A stretch of DNA of 64,000 nucleotides from Wenyingzhuangia aestuarii. Lineage in GTDB: Bacteria; Bacteroidota; Bacteroidia; Flavobacteriales; Flavobacteriaceae. The DNA is taken from assembly GCF_011927765.1 (NCBI RefSeq), contig NZ_JAATJG010000004.1, forward strand, positions 124,001 through 188,000, given 5' to 3'. The notes under the pieces were generated by a model. That model ran no database searches. It saw only the letters and a list, made by a program, of their open reading frames with translations, and was not told the DNA's origin. How positions within the stretch are numbered: the first letter of the stretch is position 1; every line of letters starts with the position of its first letter. Below, one piece after another: positions 44,794-53,797 of the stretch. The position numbers and the translations under genes were made by a program.

Positions 44794-45912
44794 CTATTCA
44801 AGTTCATGAATTTTAAATAAAGTCTCTAATTGTTTTCTATTCACAAATCCAGGAGTTATTCTCAACAAAAAATCTCTGATTGTTCTTAATAAAGGATTAG
44901 ACAAATGAGCTATTTTCCCCACCTGCCAACTTGTGGTTACTACCTTATGTGCTTTTTTAATTCTGATGGATTCGTATTCATCAAACACCTTGGTTCTATT
45001 TTTATTTTTCTTAAAACATGCAGCCAACACATACGCATCTTCTATAGCCTGACAAGCTCCTTGTCCCAAATTAGGTGTGGTTGCATGGGCTGCATCTCCC
45101 AACAAACAAACATTTCCTACACTCCAGTTTTTAAAAGGTTGGATATCTGAGATTTCTGACAGATGAATATCCTTTGTCACCTTTATCATTTTGGTTACCA
45201 AAGATCCATATTCTTTAAAGTCTTCTATACGCATAGTTGTTTGCTTCTGTCCTGATTTTAAAGCATACCAATAAACCAATCCTTTATTTAGTTGTACAAA
45301 ACCAAAACGAGTATTGTTTCCCCATCCTTCTATAGCTTTCTGCTGATACTCTTTAGGCAAATCAAATTTTAACATTCCTCTCCAACACAATTGATTTGCT
45401 TTTCTTAGTTGCACAGCATCAAACAAACATGTTCTAACCTTGGAATAAATTCCATCAGCACCTACAACTAATTCAGATAAGTAAGTCTTCCCATTTTCAA
45501 ATTTTAATGTTGATATAGTATTACCTAAAACAATGGATTCTAATTTATGATCTAAAAACAATTCTTCCTCAGAAAATTGATTGATTAATATTTGCTGTAA
45601 TACTGCTCTGTGAATAGCCACATTTTTAAGATTGTGTTTTTTCTCAAAATACTGCAAATTGGTATTCGAAATTATTTTAAACTTCTGATCAACAATATTT
45701 ATTTGTGATATGGTATTCCCTTTAGAGGTAATTTCATCAGAGAGCCCTAACCTTTTATAGACCTGCATAGCATTGTTTGCCAAAACAATTCCGGCTCCTA
45801 CATTTTTTAGTTCACTTGCTTGTTCAAAAATACGCACTGTAAATCCTTTTCTTTTTAAAGCAATTCCCGTTGTTAAGCCTCCTATTCCTCCTCCAATAAT
45901 ATCAATTGTCAT
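44794..45912 (-). CDS. FAD-dependent monooxygenase (UbiH/PHBH type)
   Basis: A 372-residue flavin aromatic hydroxylase. The FAD motif GGGIGGLTTGIALKRKG is at 7-23, the second VGADGIYSKVR is near 150, and the FAD ribityl motif LLGDAAHATTPNLGQGACQAIED is near 270. Such enzymes insert one oxygen from O2 using NAD(P)H; some inactivate antibiotics such as tetracyclines. The substrate here is unknown. It is divergent from a TetR repressor whose putative twin operators cover its promoter, so induction by a small ligand is likely. Confidence 0.9.
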   Translation of the reverse strand: MTIDIIGGGIGGLTTGIALKRKGFTVRIFEQASELKNVGAGIVLANNAMQVYKRLGLSDEITSKGNTISQINIVDQKFKIISNTNLQYFEKKHNLKNVAIHRAVLQQILINQFSEEELFLDHKLESIVLGNTISTLKFENGKTYLSELVVGADGIYSKVRTCLFDAVQLRKANQLCWRGMLKFDLPKEYQQKAIEGWGNNTRFGFVQLNKGLVYWYALKSGQKQTTMRIEDFKEYGSLVTKMIKVTKDIHLSEISDIQPFKNWSVGNVCLLGDAAHATTPNLGQGACQAIEDAYVLAACFKKNKNRTKVFDEYESIRIKKAHKVVTTSWQVGKIAHLSNPLLRTIRDFLLRITPGFVNRKQLETLFKIHELE

Positions 45913-45929
45913 TTTGTTGATTTAAAAAC

Positions 45930-45978
45930 ATTAGGTCAAATGTACTAATTTTATTTAATTAGGTCAAAACTACTAATT
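45930..45978. promoter_or_regulatory. Twin operators for the TetR regulator, overlapping the monooxygenase promoter
   Basis: Two near-identical 21-bp units: ATTAGGTCAAATGTACTAAT at 45930 and ATTAGGTCAAAACTACTAAT at 45958, 28 bp apart. Each has inverted ends ATTAG...CTAAT. Unit 1 contains the monooxygenase -7 box (45937-45944, minus TACATTTG). Unit 2 contains its TTG (45965-45967), spacer 20 bp. Binding would block the promoter completely. Confidence 0.7.
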
Positions 45979-45981
45979 ATT

Positions 45982-45989
45982 TATATTTG
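45982..45989 (+). promoter_or_regulatory. -7 box of the tetR-family gene
   Basis: TATATTTG, 9 bp before the ATG, so the leader would be only about 5 nt. Operator unit 2 covers the -33 position, which suggests autorepression. Confidence 0.55.
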
Positions 45990-45998
45990 TAAAGAATT

Positions 45999-46613
45999 AT
46001 GAGTACAACCAAACAAAAAATACTAGCAACATCTTTAGTTTTATTCAATCAATATGGATTGTCAAAAATCACATTAAGAAGTATAGCCAAAGAAATAGGA
46101 ATGAGTCAAGGAAACTTGAGTTATCATTATAAAAAAAGAGAAGACATTATAGAAGCTTTATATCACCAATTGGTTTTAAAAATTGATGAGAAAATACAAG
46201 CTACAACACCCTCATCTGTAACAGTTAAAACACTATACGATATTGCTAGGACTACAATTACTTTGTTTTATGAATACCGTTTTTTCTTTTTAGATTTTAC
46301 ACAAATCATGAGAGAACATGAGAATATCAGAATTCATTACAATCAGTTAATGACTTTAAGAAAAAAACAAACGTTGGATTTGTTTGAAATACTTATAAAA
46401 CAGGAATTGATTAGACCCGAAAAAATAGCTAATGAATATGATCATTTGTATACTCGAATTCAAATAATAAGCGATTTTTGGATGACTTCTAAAAGTTTAG
46501 AACATGCATCAATCTCTTTAAAAACTACAGAAGATTATATCAAAATAATATCTGAAAGTATCTATCCATATCTTACTCAAAAAGGAATTAAAGAGTATCA
46601 AAAAATCCAATAA
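45999..46613 (+). CDS. TetR family transcriptional regulator
   Basis: 204 residues. The N-terminal helix-turn-helix is clear: KILATSLVLFNQYGLSKITLRSIAKEIGMSQGNLSYHYKKREDII (split here only for reading; HTH about residues 20-45). The C-terminal part is a helical ligand-binding domain without a recognisable subfamily; its YEYRFFFLDFTQIMREH segment is common in Bacteroidota members. It is divergent from the monooxygenase over 86 bp holding two operator-like units, so it probably represses the monooxygenase and itself. Confidence 0.9.
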   Translation: MSTTKQKILATSLVLFNQYGLSKITLRSIAKEIGMSQGNLSYHYKKREDIIEALYHQLVLKIDEKIQATTPSSVTVKTLYDIARTTITLFYEYRFFFLDFTQIMREHENIRIHYNQLMTLRKKQTLDLFEILIKQELIRPEKIANEYDHLYTRIQIISDFWMTSKSLEHASISLKTTEDYIKIISESIYPYLTQKGIKEYQKIQ

Positions 46614-46654
46614 CAATTCTTTCCTGTTCCATTTTTAATCTACAATTAATAGCC

Positions 46655-46662
46655 TATCTTTG
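46655..46662 (+). promoter_or_regulatory. -7 box of the thrS operon
   Basis: TATCTTTG, 20 bp before the thrS ATG. No T-box or other leader structure fits in this short region. Confidence 0.5.
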
Positions 46663-46682
46663 CTCAGCAAAAAAAAAATATA

Positions 46683-48626
46683 ATGATTCACATTACTTTA
46701 CCAGATGGAAGTGTAAGAGAGTACGAAAAAAACAGTACTCCAATGGATGTGGCTATTAGTATTAGCCAAGGTTTCGCCAGAAATGTAATTTCGGCAAATT
46801 TTAACGGAACTACCGTTGAAACCAAAACCCCATTAACCACCGACGGTAACTTAACCTTATATACATTTGAGCAACCAGAAGGAAAAAAAGCTTTTTGGCA
46901 TTCATCTGCACACGTTTTAGCACAAGCTATTCAAAAATTATATCCTGGTGTAAAATTAACCATTGGTCCTGCCATTGAAAACGGTTTTTACTACGATATT
47001 GATTTTGGAGAACACAAAGTATCTGAAAACGATTTTCCTAAAATTGAGCAAAAATTCTTAGAATTGGCTAGAGGAAAACACGAATTTACATTACGTGAAG
47101 TTTCTAAAGCAGATGCTTTAGCTAAATATAAAGAAGAAGGAAATCCTTTTAAAATTGAGTTGATAGAAAACTTAACCGATGGAGAAATTACTTTTTGTGA
47201 TCATGATGATTTTACAGATTTATGTAGAGGAGGTCATATTCCAAATACAGGAATTTTAAAAGCTATTAAAGTAATGAGCGCTGCTGGTGCTTATTGGAGA
47301 GGTGATGAAAAAAATCCTCAGTTAACACGTATTTATGGAATTTCATTCCCTAAAGCTAAATTGTTAACCGAATATTTAGAGTTATTAGAATTAGCAAAAC
47401 AACGTGACCACCGTAAATTAGGTAAAGAATTAGAATTGTTTACTTTTTCTCAAAAAGTAGGACAAGGATTGCCTTTATGGTTGCCTAAAGGAGCTGCTTT
47501 AAGAAGTAGATTAGAAGACTTTTTAAAGAAAGCTCAAAAGAAGGCAGGTTACGAAATGGTGATGACACCTCATATTGGTCAAAAAGAATTATACGTGACT
47601 TCTGGTCACTATGAAAAATATGGAGAAGATAGTTTTCAACCTATCAAAACTCCAAAAATGGACGAAGAGTTCTTGTTAAAACCAATGAACTGTCCTCATC
47701 ACTGTGAAGTATACAACTACAAACCTTGGTCTTATAAAGAATTACCTAAACGTTATGCTGAATTTGGTACTGTTTATAGATACGAGCAAAGTGGTGAATT
47801 ACACGGAATGACACGTGTACGTTGTTTTACACAAGATGATGCACATATTTTTTGTACTCCAGATCAATTAGATCAAGAGTTTAAAGATGTTATTGATTTG
47901 GTATTGTATGTATTTACAGCTTTAGGTTTTGAAGACTTTACAGCACAAGTATCGTTAAGAGATCCAGAGAATCCAGAAAAATATATTGGTTCTGATGAAA
48001 ATTGGGACAAGGCAGAAAATGCCATTATAAATGCTGCAAAAGAAAAAGGTTTAAACTATGTGGTAGAAACAGGTGAAGCTGCTTTTTACGGACCTAAGTT
48101 AGACTTTATGGTAAAAGATGCGTTGGGAAGAAGTTGGCAGTTAGGAACTATTCAAGTAGATTACAATTTACCTGAAAGATTTGACTTAACTTACAAAGGT
48201 TCTGACAATGCAGAACATAGACCTGTAATGATTCACCGTGCTCCTTTTGGATCTATGGAACGTTTTATTGCCGTGTTATTAGAGCATACTGGAGGTAATT
48301 TCCCTCTTTGGTTAATGCCAGAGCAAGTTATTATCCTACCAATCAGTGAGAAATATCAGAAATATGCCGAAAAAGTTTCAGAATTGCTAGAAAATTCCGA
48401 AATTCGCACGCTAATTGATGACCGAAGTGAGAAAACAGGTCGTAAAATTAGAGATGCTGAGGTTAGCAAAATTCCTTACATGATTATTGTAGGAGAAAAA
48501 GAAGAAGGAGAAGAAAGTGTTTCTGTTAGAAAACACGGAGAAGGAGATCTAGGAACGTTTACTATTGGTGATTTTACAAAAATTATTACCGAAGAAGTAG
48601 AAAAGACCTTAGTATCATTTAAATAA
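46683..48626 (+). CDS. thrS: Threonyl-tRNA synthetase
   Basis: Class II synthetase charging tRNA-Thr, 647 residues. An N-terminal TGS domain ([13 protein letters not shown], about 1-60) is followed by the editing domain with HSSAH (about 77) and CRGGH. The catalytic core has the zinc-binding Cys in [10 protein letters not shown] and motif 2 [15 protein letters not shown]. Motif 3 with [11 protein letters not shown] is followed by the anticodon domain starting [15 protein letters not shown]. It heads thrS-infC-rpmI-rplT, the usual order. Confidence 0.97.
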   Translation: MIHITLPDGSVREYEKNSTPMDVAISISQGFARNVISANFNGTTVETKTPLTTDGNLTLYTFEQPEGKKAFWHSSAHVLAQAIQKLYPGVKLTIGPAIENGFYYDIDFGEHKVSENDFPKIEQKFLELARGKHEFTLREVSKADALAKYKEEGNPFKIELIENLTDGEITFCDHDDFTDLCRGGHIPNTGILKAIKVMSAAGAYWRGDEKNPQLTRIYGISFPKAKLLTEYLELLELAKQRDHRKLGKELELFTFSQKVGQGLPLWLPKGAALRSRLEDFLKKAQKKAGYEMVMTPHIGQKELYVTSGHYEKYGEDSFQPIKTPKMDEEFLLKPMNCPHHCEVYNYKPWSYKELPKRYAEFGTVYRYEQSGELHGMTRVRCFTQDDAHIFCTPDQLDQEFKDVIDLVLYVFTALGFEDFTAQVSLRDPENPEKYIGSDENWDKAENAIINAAKEKGLNYVVETGEAAFYGPKLDFMVKDALGRSWQLGTIQVDYNLPERFDLTYKGSDNAEHRPVMIHRAPFGSMERFIAVLLEHTGGNFPLWLMPEQVIILPISEKYQKYAEKVSELLENSEIRTLIDDRSEKTGRKIRDAEVSKIPYMIIVGEKEEGEESVSVRKHGEGDLGTFTIGDFTKIITEEVEKTLVSFK

Positions 48627-48637
48627 AGAGTTTAATT

Positions 48638-48655
48638 TCTCATAGCAATATGAGA
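48638..48655 (+). ncRNA. GCAA-tetraloop hairpin between thrS and infC
   Basis: TCTCATA and TATGAGA form a perfect 7-bp stem capped by GCAA (a GNRA loop), 16 nt upstream of the probable infC start. It could be a control or processing element. Confidence 0.4.
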
Positions 48656-48671
48656 GTAAAAAGATAAAGCC

Positions 48672-49232
48672 ATAGCAATTAAGAGAAGAAGGTCTAAGGG
48701 ACCTGCGAGAATTATCAAAGAGAATCCACACAGAATTAACGAACACATTCGTTACGTGGATGAAGTTCGTTTAGTTGGAGAAAACATTGAGATAGGAGTT
48801 TATCCTATTGCAAAAGCCAAGCAATTTGCAAGAGAACAAGAACTAGATTTAGTAGAAATATCTCCTAAAGCGGTTCCTCCTGTTTGTAAAATTATTGACT
48901 ACAAGAAGTTCTTGTACGAGCAAAAGAAACGTGATAAAGCTATTAAGTCTAAAGCGACGAAAGTAACTGTAAAAGAAATACGTTTTGGCCCACAAACAGA
49001 TGAACACGATTACGAGTTTAAGAAAAAACATGCCATTAAGTTTTTGCAAGAAGGAGCAAAATTAAAAGCATATGTATTCTTTAAAGGTCGTTCTATTATA
49101 TTTAAAGATCAGGGGCAAATTTTATTATTAAAATTAGCTCAGGAATTAGAAGAATATGGTAAAGTAGAACAAATGCCAAAACTTGAAGGTAAACGTATGA
49201 TTATGTTTATTGCACCTAAGGTGAAAAAGTAA
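48672..49232 (+). CDS. infC: Translation initiation factor IF-3, probable AUA or AUU start
   Basis: IF-3 binds the 30S subunit and checks the start codon. The conserved N-terminus [17 protein letters not shown] is encoded in frame upstream of the first GTG (48756), so that GTG cannot be the start. The frame is open back to a stop at 48657 and has no ATG, GTG or TTG in between. The best fit is ATA at 48672, giving [14 protein letters not shown], or ATT at 48678. Rare start codons are known for infC, where IF-3 represses its own translation. The rest is normal: [31 protein letters not shown] and the C-domain to KVKK. Confidence 0.88.
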   Translation: MAIKRRRSKGPARIIKENPHRINEHIRYVDEVRLVGENIEIGVYPIAKAKQFAREQELDLVEISPKAVPPVCKIIDYKKFLYEQKKRDKAIKSKATKVTVKEIRFGPQTDEHDYEFKKKHAIKFLQEGAKLKAYVFFKGRSIIFKDQGQILLLKLAQELEEYGKVEQMPKLEGKRMIMFIAPKVKK

Positions 49233-49288
49233 ACAGTAGTTTTATTACTGATAAAATAAAGTAAGCAAGAATTAAAACTTAATTAGAG

Positions 49289-49486
49289 ATGCCTAAATTA
49301 AAAACAAAATCTAGTGCTAAGAAGAGATTCAAAGTAACTGGAACTGGAAAATTAAAAAGAAAGCACGCTTTTAAAAGTCACATCTTAACAAAGAAGTCTA
49401 AAAAGCGTAAATTGAAGTTAACTCATGATGGGTTAGTTCACAAAAGTGATGAAGCAAACATCAAAAATCAATTAAACTTAAAGTAA
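49289..49486 (+). CDS. rpmI: 50S ribosomal protein L35
   Basis: 65 residues, very basic: [20 protein letters not shown] at the start and [20 protein letters not shown]-like core, as in all L35 proteins. It lies 56 bp after infC and 93 bp before rplT in the standard operon. Confidence 0.97.
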   Translation: MPKLKTKSSAKKRFKVTGTGKLKRKHAFKSHILTKKSKKRKLKLTHDGLVHKSDEANIKNQLNLK

Positions 49487-49579
49487 TTTAAGTTTAACGG
49501 GAATATTTAATTATTAACCATGGAGTGGGCAAATTAAAGAACAAGAAATTGTCGCCTTACTACAAAAAACATTGAAATT

Positions 49580-49924
49580 ATGCCAAGATCAGTAAATTCA
49601 GTAGCCTCAAGAAGAAGAAGAAAAAAAATCTTGAAGCTTGCAAAAGGTTATTTTGGAAGACGTAAAAACGTTTACACAGTAGCAAAAAATGCGGTTGAGA
49701 AAGCAATGTGCTATTCTTACCGTGACAGAAAAAACAAGAAAAGAAGCTTCCGTGCTTTATGGATTACTCGTATTAACGCGGGTGCTCGTATTCATGGATT
49801 GTCTTATTCTCAGTTTATGGGGAAAGTAAAAGCTAACAATATCGAATTAAACCGTAAGGTTTTAGCTGATTTAGCGATGAACAACCCAGAAGCTTTTAAG
49901 GCCATCGTCGAAAAAGTAAAATAA
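49580..49924 (+). CDS. rplT: 50S ribosomal protein L20
   Basis: 114 residues, needed for early 50S assembly. [30 protein letters not shown] and [20 protein letters not shown] are the family motifs. The 93-bp gap before it shows no L20 autoregulatory structure that I can recognise. The operon ends just after it. Confidence 0.97.
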   Translation: MPRSVNSVASRRRRKKILKLAKGYFGRRKNVYTVAKNAVEKAMCYSYRDRKNKKRSFRALWITRINAGARIHGLSYSQFMGKVKANNIELNRKVLADLAMNNPEAFKAIVEKVK

Positions 49925-49950
49925 TTTTAAACAACATCTTGCTTATATTT

Positions 49951-49978
49951 AACCCTCTAACTTGTTAGAGGGTTTTTT
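49951..49978 (+). terminator. Terminator of thrS-infC-rpmI-rplT
   Basis: AACCCTCTAA and TTAGAGGGTT form a 10-bp stem with a CTTG loop, followed by a T run. Confidence 0.88.
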
Positions 49979-49993
49979 TATTTGTTAAATTTG
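49962..49993 (+). promoter_or_regulatory. Promoter of the TerC-like gene, overlapping the terminator
   Basis: TTG (49962-49964, in the terminator loop), 21-bp spacer, TAAATTTG (49986-49993), then 16 bp to the ATG. Confidence 0.5.
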
Positions 49994-50009
49994 AAAAAAA
50001 AATGAAACT

Positions 50010-50702
50010 ATGCTACAAGAAATCATCATCCCTTTAATATCGCTTGTGTTTTTAGAAGTGGTATTAGGAATAGATAACATTATCTTTATTTCTATTTTAA
50101 CAGATAAACTTCCTGCTGAAAAAAGAGACAAACTTAGAATTATAGGATTGGCTTTGGCAGCTATTATAAGAATTGGACTATTAACTGTTGTTTCTTGGAT
50201 TCTAAAATTAGATAATGATTTATTTAGAGTATTTGGCTTAGGTTTTAGCGGTAAGAATTTAATTCTACTTTCTGGAGGAATCTTCTTATTATACAAGGCT
50301 AGTACAGAAATTTTTCATCATACAGAAAACCATCAAAATAATTCTGATAAAGTTGTTAAAAAACCAACCTTTGCTAACTTATTAATAGAAATTTTAATTT
50401 TAGATATTGTATTTTCCATAGATTCTATTATTACTGCCGTTGGTATGGTAAGTAACCTATACGTAATGTACGCAGCTGTAATCATAAGTGTTTTAATTAT
50501 GATTTTTGCATCTAAACCTATTGTGAATTTTATTAACAAACACGTGTCTTTTAAAATATTAGCACTTTGTTTTTTAATGATGATTGGTGTTTCTTTAATT
50601 GGTGAAGGATTGCATTTTGAAATTCCTAAAGGATATATTTATTTTTCTATGCTATTTGCCTTTTTAGTAGATTTAATACAAATTAAGACCGTAAAAAAAT
50701 AA
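50010..50702 (+). CDS. TerC family integral membrane protein
   Basis: 230 residues with about seven membrane helices. The family motif LEVVLGIDNIIFISIL opens the protein and repeats as EILILDIVFSIDSIITAVGM in the second half, each with the acidic residue pair expected to bind a metal. TerC-type proteins are linked to manganese efflux and tellurite resistance; which applies here is unknown. A promoter overlaps the upstream rplT terminator, so it is transcribed on its own. Confidence 0.9.
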   Translation: MLQEIIIPLISLVFLEVVLGIDNIIFISILTDKLPAEKRDKLRIIGLALAAIIRIGLLTVVSWILKLDNDLFRVFGLGFSGKNLILLSGGIFLLYKASTEIFHHTENHQNNSDKVVKKPTFANLLIEILILDIVFSIDSIITAVGMVSNLYVMYAAVIISVLIMIFASKPIVNFINKHVSFKILALCFLMMIGVSLIGEGLHFEIPKGYIYFSMLFAFLVDLIQIKTVKK

Positions 50703-50721
50703 CCTAAAATATTTTTAATAT

Positions 50722-50757
50722 AAAAAGCTCGATAGAAATTCTATCGAGCTTTTTTGT
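50722..50757 (+). terminator. Bidirectional terminator
   Basis: AAAAAGCTCGATAGAA and TTCTATCGAGCTTTTT form a long stem between the convergent TerC and lipoprotein genes. Confidence 0.88.
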
Positions 50758-50821
50758 TTGAATTTATAACTAAAACTAATCAACTAAATGATTAATCTTT
50801 TAAAGCAATAAGTTTTTCTAA

Positions 50822-51754
50822 TTATTTTCTTGTAATTGTTCCAGCAGGAAAACTAGATAAATTTGCAGTTAAACTATGAACTGTTGGTGCAAATTCTGCA
50901 GTATCACTTACTGTTCCTACTAAAGGCTTTATAGAAAAAGGAGCTGCTGAATTATCAGGATAAGGCTCTAAAGAAATTACTGCTGTTTTACCTCTAACAT
51001 CTAAAGGAAAAACAACTCCTGTAGGTGCATTTAAGAAAAAGTCTTCTCCAGGAATTGGAGGACCAGCATTAGCTTCGGCACCACTAAATTGATTAGAAGC
51101 ATCTGCTTTTATAAAACTAGTAAATGTACCTGTAGAAATTGGTGTTCCATTAACTACAACCCAACCTTCATATCTCCATCCAGAAGTTACCTCTAACTCA
51201 GGCATTCCTCCTAAACCTGCCGTTGGTGGTGCTCCTGGAGTTCCAAACCAAATTCCGTTTTCGTCATTACCATTGTTTGTTCCTGTTTCATCGGTTGGAG
51301 TTCTTAAAAAATAGTTACCCCAAGCTCCAGAAAACTCTCCATCACCATTCGTATTAATTCCAGGAACTGTGGTTGCTACAACTGTAGCTGAATTTCCTGA
51401 AAAATCTGCTACTAAAATTTTTGTTGCTGATGGTGCTGGATCTGTATCTACTTTAGGTTCTATTGATAATACAAAATTAGTAGCGCTTGCTAAAGTTGAT
51501 TCGTCTACATTAAAAGAATTTGCAGACCATTTTCCTTCACCATCTATAGTAAACACACCTGTAGATACTGGGCTTCCGTTTACAATTACCCAACCTTCAT
51601 ATACAAAGTTATCTCCTAAGTTAGCTAAACCACTTATGGATAGTTCTAAGTTATGATTACTTTCTATTACGGATTTGTTTTGATCGTCATTATCACATGA
51701 TCCTAATAACATTCCAAATGCTAAAATACCTGCTGTAAAAAATTTCTTGTTCAT
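50822..51754 (-). CDS. Lipoprotein with two anti-sigma-like repeats
   Basis: 310 residues with a lipoprotein signal (FGMLLGSC, Cys at about 20). Two repeats begin FVYEGWVIVNGSPVSTGVF (near 50) and WRYEGWVVVNGTPISTGTF (near 195), each followed by a strand-rich part ending in a VLSIEP or ISLEPYPD segment. The YxxWxxxxGxPxxxGxF pattern is like the extracellular domain of RskA-type anti-sigma factors, but no membrane helix or sigma-binding part is present. It should sit on the periplasmic or outer face. A Crp/Fnr regulator lies directly upstream, and an inverted repeat covers its -7 box. Confidence 0.75.
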   Translation of the reverse strand: MNKKFFTAGILAFGMLLGSCDNDDQNKSVIESNHNLELSISGLANLGDNFVYEGWVIVNGSPVSTGVFTIDGEGKWSANSFNVDESTLASATNFVLSIEPKVDTDPAPSATKILVADFSGNSATVVATTVPGINTNGDGEFSGAWGNYFLRTPTDETGTNNGNDENGIWFGTPGAPPTAGLGGMPELEVTSGWRYEGWVVVNGTPISTGTFTSFIKADASNQFSGAEANAGPPIPGEDFFLNAPTGVVFPLDVRGKTAVISLEPYPDNSAAPFSIKPLVGTVSDTAEFAPTVHSLTANLSSFPAGTITRK

Positions 51755-51765
51755 CTTAAATTGAT

Positions 51766-51787
51766 TTTGATTATAAAATCAAATGTA
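51766..51787 (-). promoter_or_regulatory. Inverted repeat on the -7 box of the lipoprotein gene
   Basis: TTTGATT-ATAA-AATCAAA (51766-51783) overlaps the minus-strand -7 box TACATTTG (51780-51787). It resembles Crp/Fnr-type sites in symmetry, and a Crp/Fnr gene is adjacent. Confidence 0.45.
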
Positions 51788-51814
51788 GAACAGATTCTTT
51801 TTTTGTTTTGTTAG

Positions 51815-52495
51815 CTAGCTAACACTAAGGTCTTTTTTTAAAATAATTTTAGTTCTTGTAAATTCTATTTGACCTTGTTCCTTTAATTCGTTTAAAATAA
51901 TATTTAAACTAGGCCTAGAAGCTCCAATTAAATTGGCTATATCTTTTTGAGTATACGGATGTTCTATTTCTATACTTTTGTTTTTATGATTGATAACTCC
52001 AAAATCTTTAGACAAATCTGTTAAAAACTCTGTAACTCTTGTTTTACAATCTTTAAACATTAGAATTTCTAACCTTCGCTCTAATTTTTTTATTCTGTAA
52101 TTGATGAACTTATAAATATTTAAAGCAAAATTCTGATTGTCTCTCATCAAATTGTGTAAAGTAGCCACATCAATAGGGCAAACTGTAGTGGTGTTATTTA
52201 ATACTTGTGCAAATTCACTTCTAGTATCTTGACCTAACAATGCTTTTTCTCCAAACACTTGTCCTTTACTTAAAATAGCTTTTACAACCTCCTCTCCATC
52301 GGGAGTATAGTAGCCTAGTTTTATTTTACCGGATTGAATTAAAAACAGTTTATTAGCTCTATCCGAAGAAAAATAAACATAGTCATTCTTTTTAAAATCT
52401 ATAAACTGATGACAAGATGCATACTCTTTAAACTTATGAGGGCAAAGTTTACCAAATAGATTTACATTTTCTATAAACCACAATTGTTGAGACAT
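51815..52495 (-). CDS. Crp/Fnr family transcriptional regulator
   Basis: 226 residues. A cyclic-nucleotide-binding-like barrel (about 20-125; LFLIQSGKIKLGYYTPDGEEVV, GQVFGEKALLG) is followed by a long dimer helix and a winged HTH (about 155-220; YTQKDIANLIGASRPSLNIILNELKEQGQI). The glutamate/arginine cAMP pocket of E. coli Crp is not evident, and cysteines are too few and wrongly placed for an Fnr Fe-S cluster, so the ligand is unknown. It is upstream of the lipoprotein gene on the same strand and is probably its regulator. Confidence 0.88.
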   Translation of the reverse strand: MSQQLWFIENVNLFGKLCPHKFKEYASCHQFIDFKKNDYVYFSSDRANKLFLIQSGKIKLGYYTPDGEEVVKAILSKGQVFGEKALLGQDTRSEFAQVLNNTTTVCPIDVATLHNLMRDNQNFALNIYKFINYRIKKLERRLEILMFKDCKTRVTEFLTDLSKDFGVINHKNKSIEIEHPYTQKDIANLIGASRPSLNIILNELKEQGQIEFTRTKIILKKDLSVS

Positions 52496-52553
52496 ACGTT
52501 TAGGGTAATAATTAGCATCTTATAAGTCGCACAAAACATAGCTCTATTACATA

Positions 52554-52584
52554 CAAAAGCCCCTATTTAAATATAGAGGCTTTT
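52554..52584 (-). terminator. Terminator of pta-ackA
   Basis: AAAAGCCCCTAT and ATAGAGGCTTTT form a stem with one mismatch. Confidence 0.75.
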
Positions 52585-52603
52585 ATCTCTTTTTTTAATC
52601 ACA

Positions 52604-53794
52604 CTAAATCAATTCATAAGATTGTTTAGCAATTTCTAACTCCTCATTTGTAGGAATAATTAAAATTTTAACTTTAGCATTTTTCACCTGAATTTCAGTC
52701 AACGTTTTAGGTCTTTGATTATTTAAGTCTTTATCAATTTCAATTCCTAAATACTCTAGCTCTTTACATACTAAATCACGAATTTCAATACAATTTTCTC
52801 CTGCTCCAGCTGTAAAAACAATTGCATCCAAGCCATTCATAGCAGCAGCATAAGCTCCAATATATTTTTTAACCCTATATGCGTATAATTCTAAAGCCTC
52901 TGTACATTCTTTATTTCCGTTGTTAGATTGATTGACTAAATCTCTAAAATCTGAGTAACCAGTCATCCCTAACATTCCGCTTTGTTTGTTAATTAAATCA
53001 CTAACCTCTTGAGCAGAATATCCTAAGTTTTTAATTAAATGTACAATTACAGCAGGATCAATATCTCCTGTACGAGTTCCCATTGCCAAACCTGTAGTTG
53101 GAGAAAATCCCATAGAATGATCTACACAAAGTCCATTTTGTACAGCAGATAAAGAGGCTCCGTTTCCAATATGCAATGTCACTAATTTGGTATTGGTAGT
53201 TCCTAAAAATTCATTTGCTTTTTCTGACACGTATTTATGACTCGTTCCATGAAAACCGTATACACGAATCTTTTTTTCCTCTGCCAATTGTTTTGGTAAG
53301 GCATATTTGTAAGCTTTTGAAGGCATTGTTTGATGAAAAACCGTATCAAAAACGACTACTTGCTTTGCTTGTGGAAACAAATCTTCACAAACTTCTATTC
53401 CTAATAAATGAGCAGGGTTATGTAATGGTGCTAAGGAGAACAGCTCCTTAATTTCATCCTTTACAGCTGGAGTTACAATTTCTGCTTTGTCAAAAGCACT
53501 TCCTCCATGTACAACTCTGTGTCCTATAACTTTTAAGTCTTCTTTTTTAGCAATAACTCCTACGTTTGTATCAAATAAATGAGACACTAACAAAGACAAA
53601 CCTTCTTTATGGTCTGCAATCGCTCCTTCTATTTTAATTTCATCGCCGTTAACAGGTTGGTAAACAAAATTTGAGTTTTCTTGTCCTACTCCAATACGTT
53701 CTATTAAACCTTCGCAAACTACATTTTCTGCAGGCATTTCAATCAATTGATATTTGATAGATGAACTTCCTGAATTGATAATTAATACATTCAT
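52604..53794 (-). CDS. ackA: Acetate kinase
   Basis: Interconverts acetyl phosphate and acetate with ADP/ATP. In 396 residues: NVLIINSGSSSIKYQLIEM at the start, RVVHGGSAF, LHNPAHLLGIEVC, FDTVFHQTMP, YGFHGTSHKYVS, HIGNGASLSAV and FTAGAGENC are all conserved. It follows pta by 3 bp, the standard Pta-AckA pathway for overflow acetate and acetyl phosphate signalling. Confidence 0.97.
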   Translation of the reverse strand: MNVLIINSGSSSIKYQLIEMPAENVVCEGLIERIGVGQENSNFVYQPVNGDEIKIEGAIADHKEGLSLLVSHLFDTNVGVIAKKEDLKVIGHRVVHGGSAFDKAEIVTPAVKDEIKELFSLAPLHNPAHLLGIEVCEDLFPQAKQVVVFDTVFHQTMPSKAYKYALPKQLAEEKKIRVYGFHGTSHKYVSEKANEFLGTTNTKLVTLHIGNGASLSAVQNGLCVDHSMGFSPTTGLAMGTRTGDIDPAVIVHLIKNLGYSAQEVSDLINKQSGMLGMTGYSDFRDLVNQSNNGNKECTEALELYAYRVKKYIGAYAAAMNGLDAIVFTAGAGENCIEIRDLVCKELEYLGIEIDKDLNNQRPKTLTEIQVKNAKVKILIIPTNEELEIAKQSYELI

Positions 53795-53797
53795 GTT

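Noticed and set aside
51815-52495. Oxygen-sensing Fnr with a 4Fe-4S cluster
   Set aside because: Cysteines at about 18, 28 and 106 do not match the four-Cys Fnr pattern.
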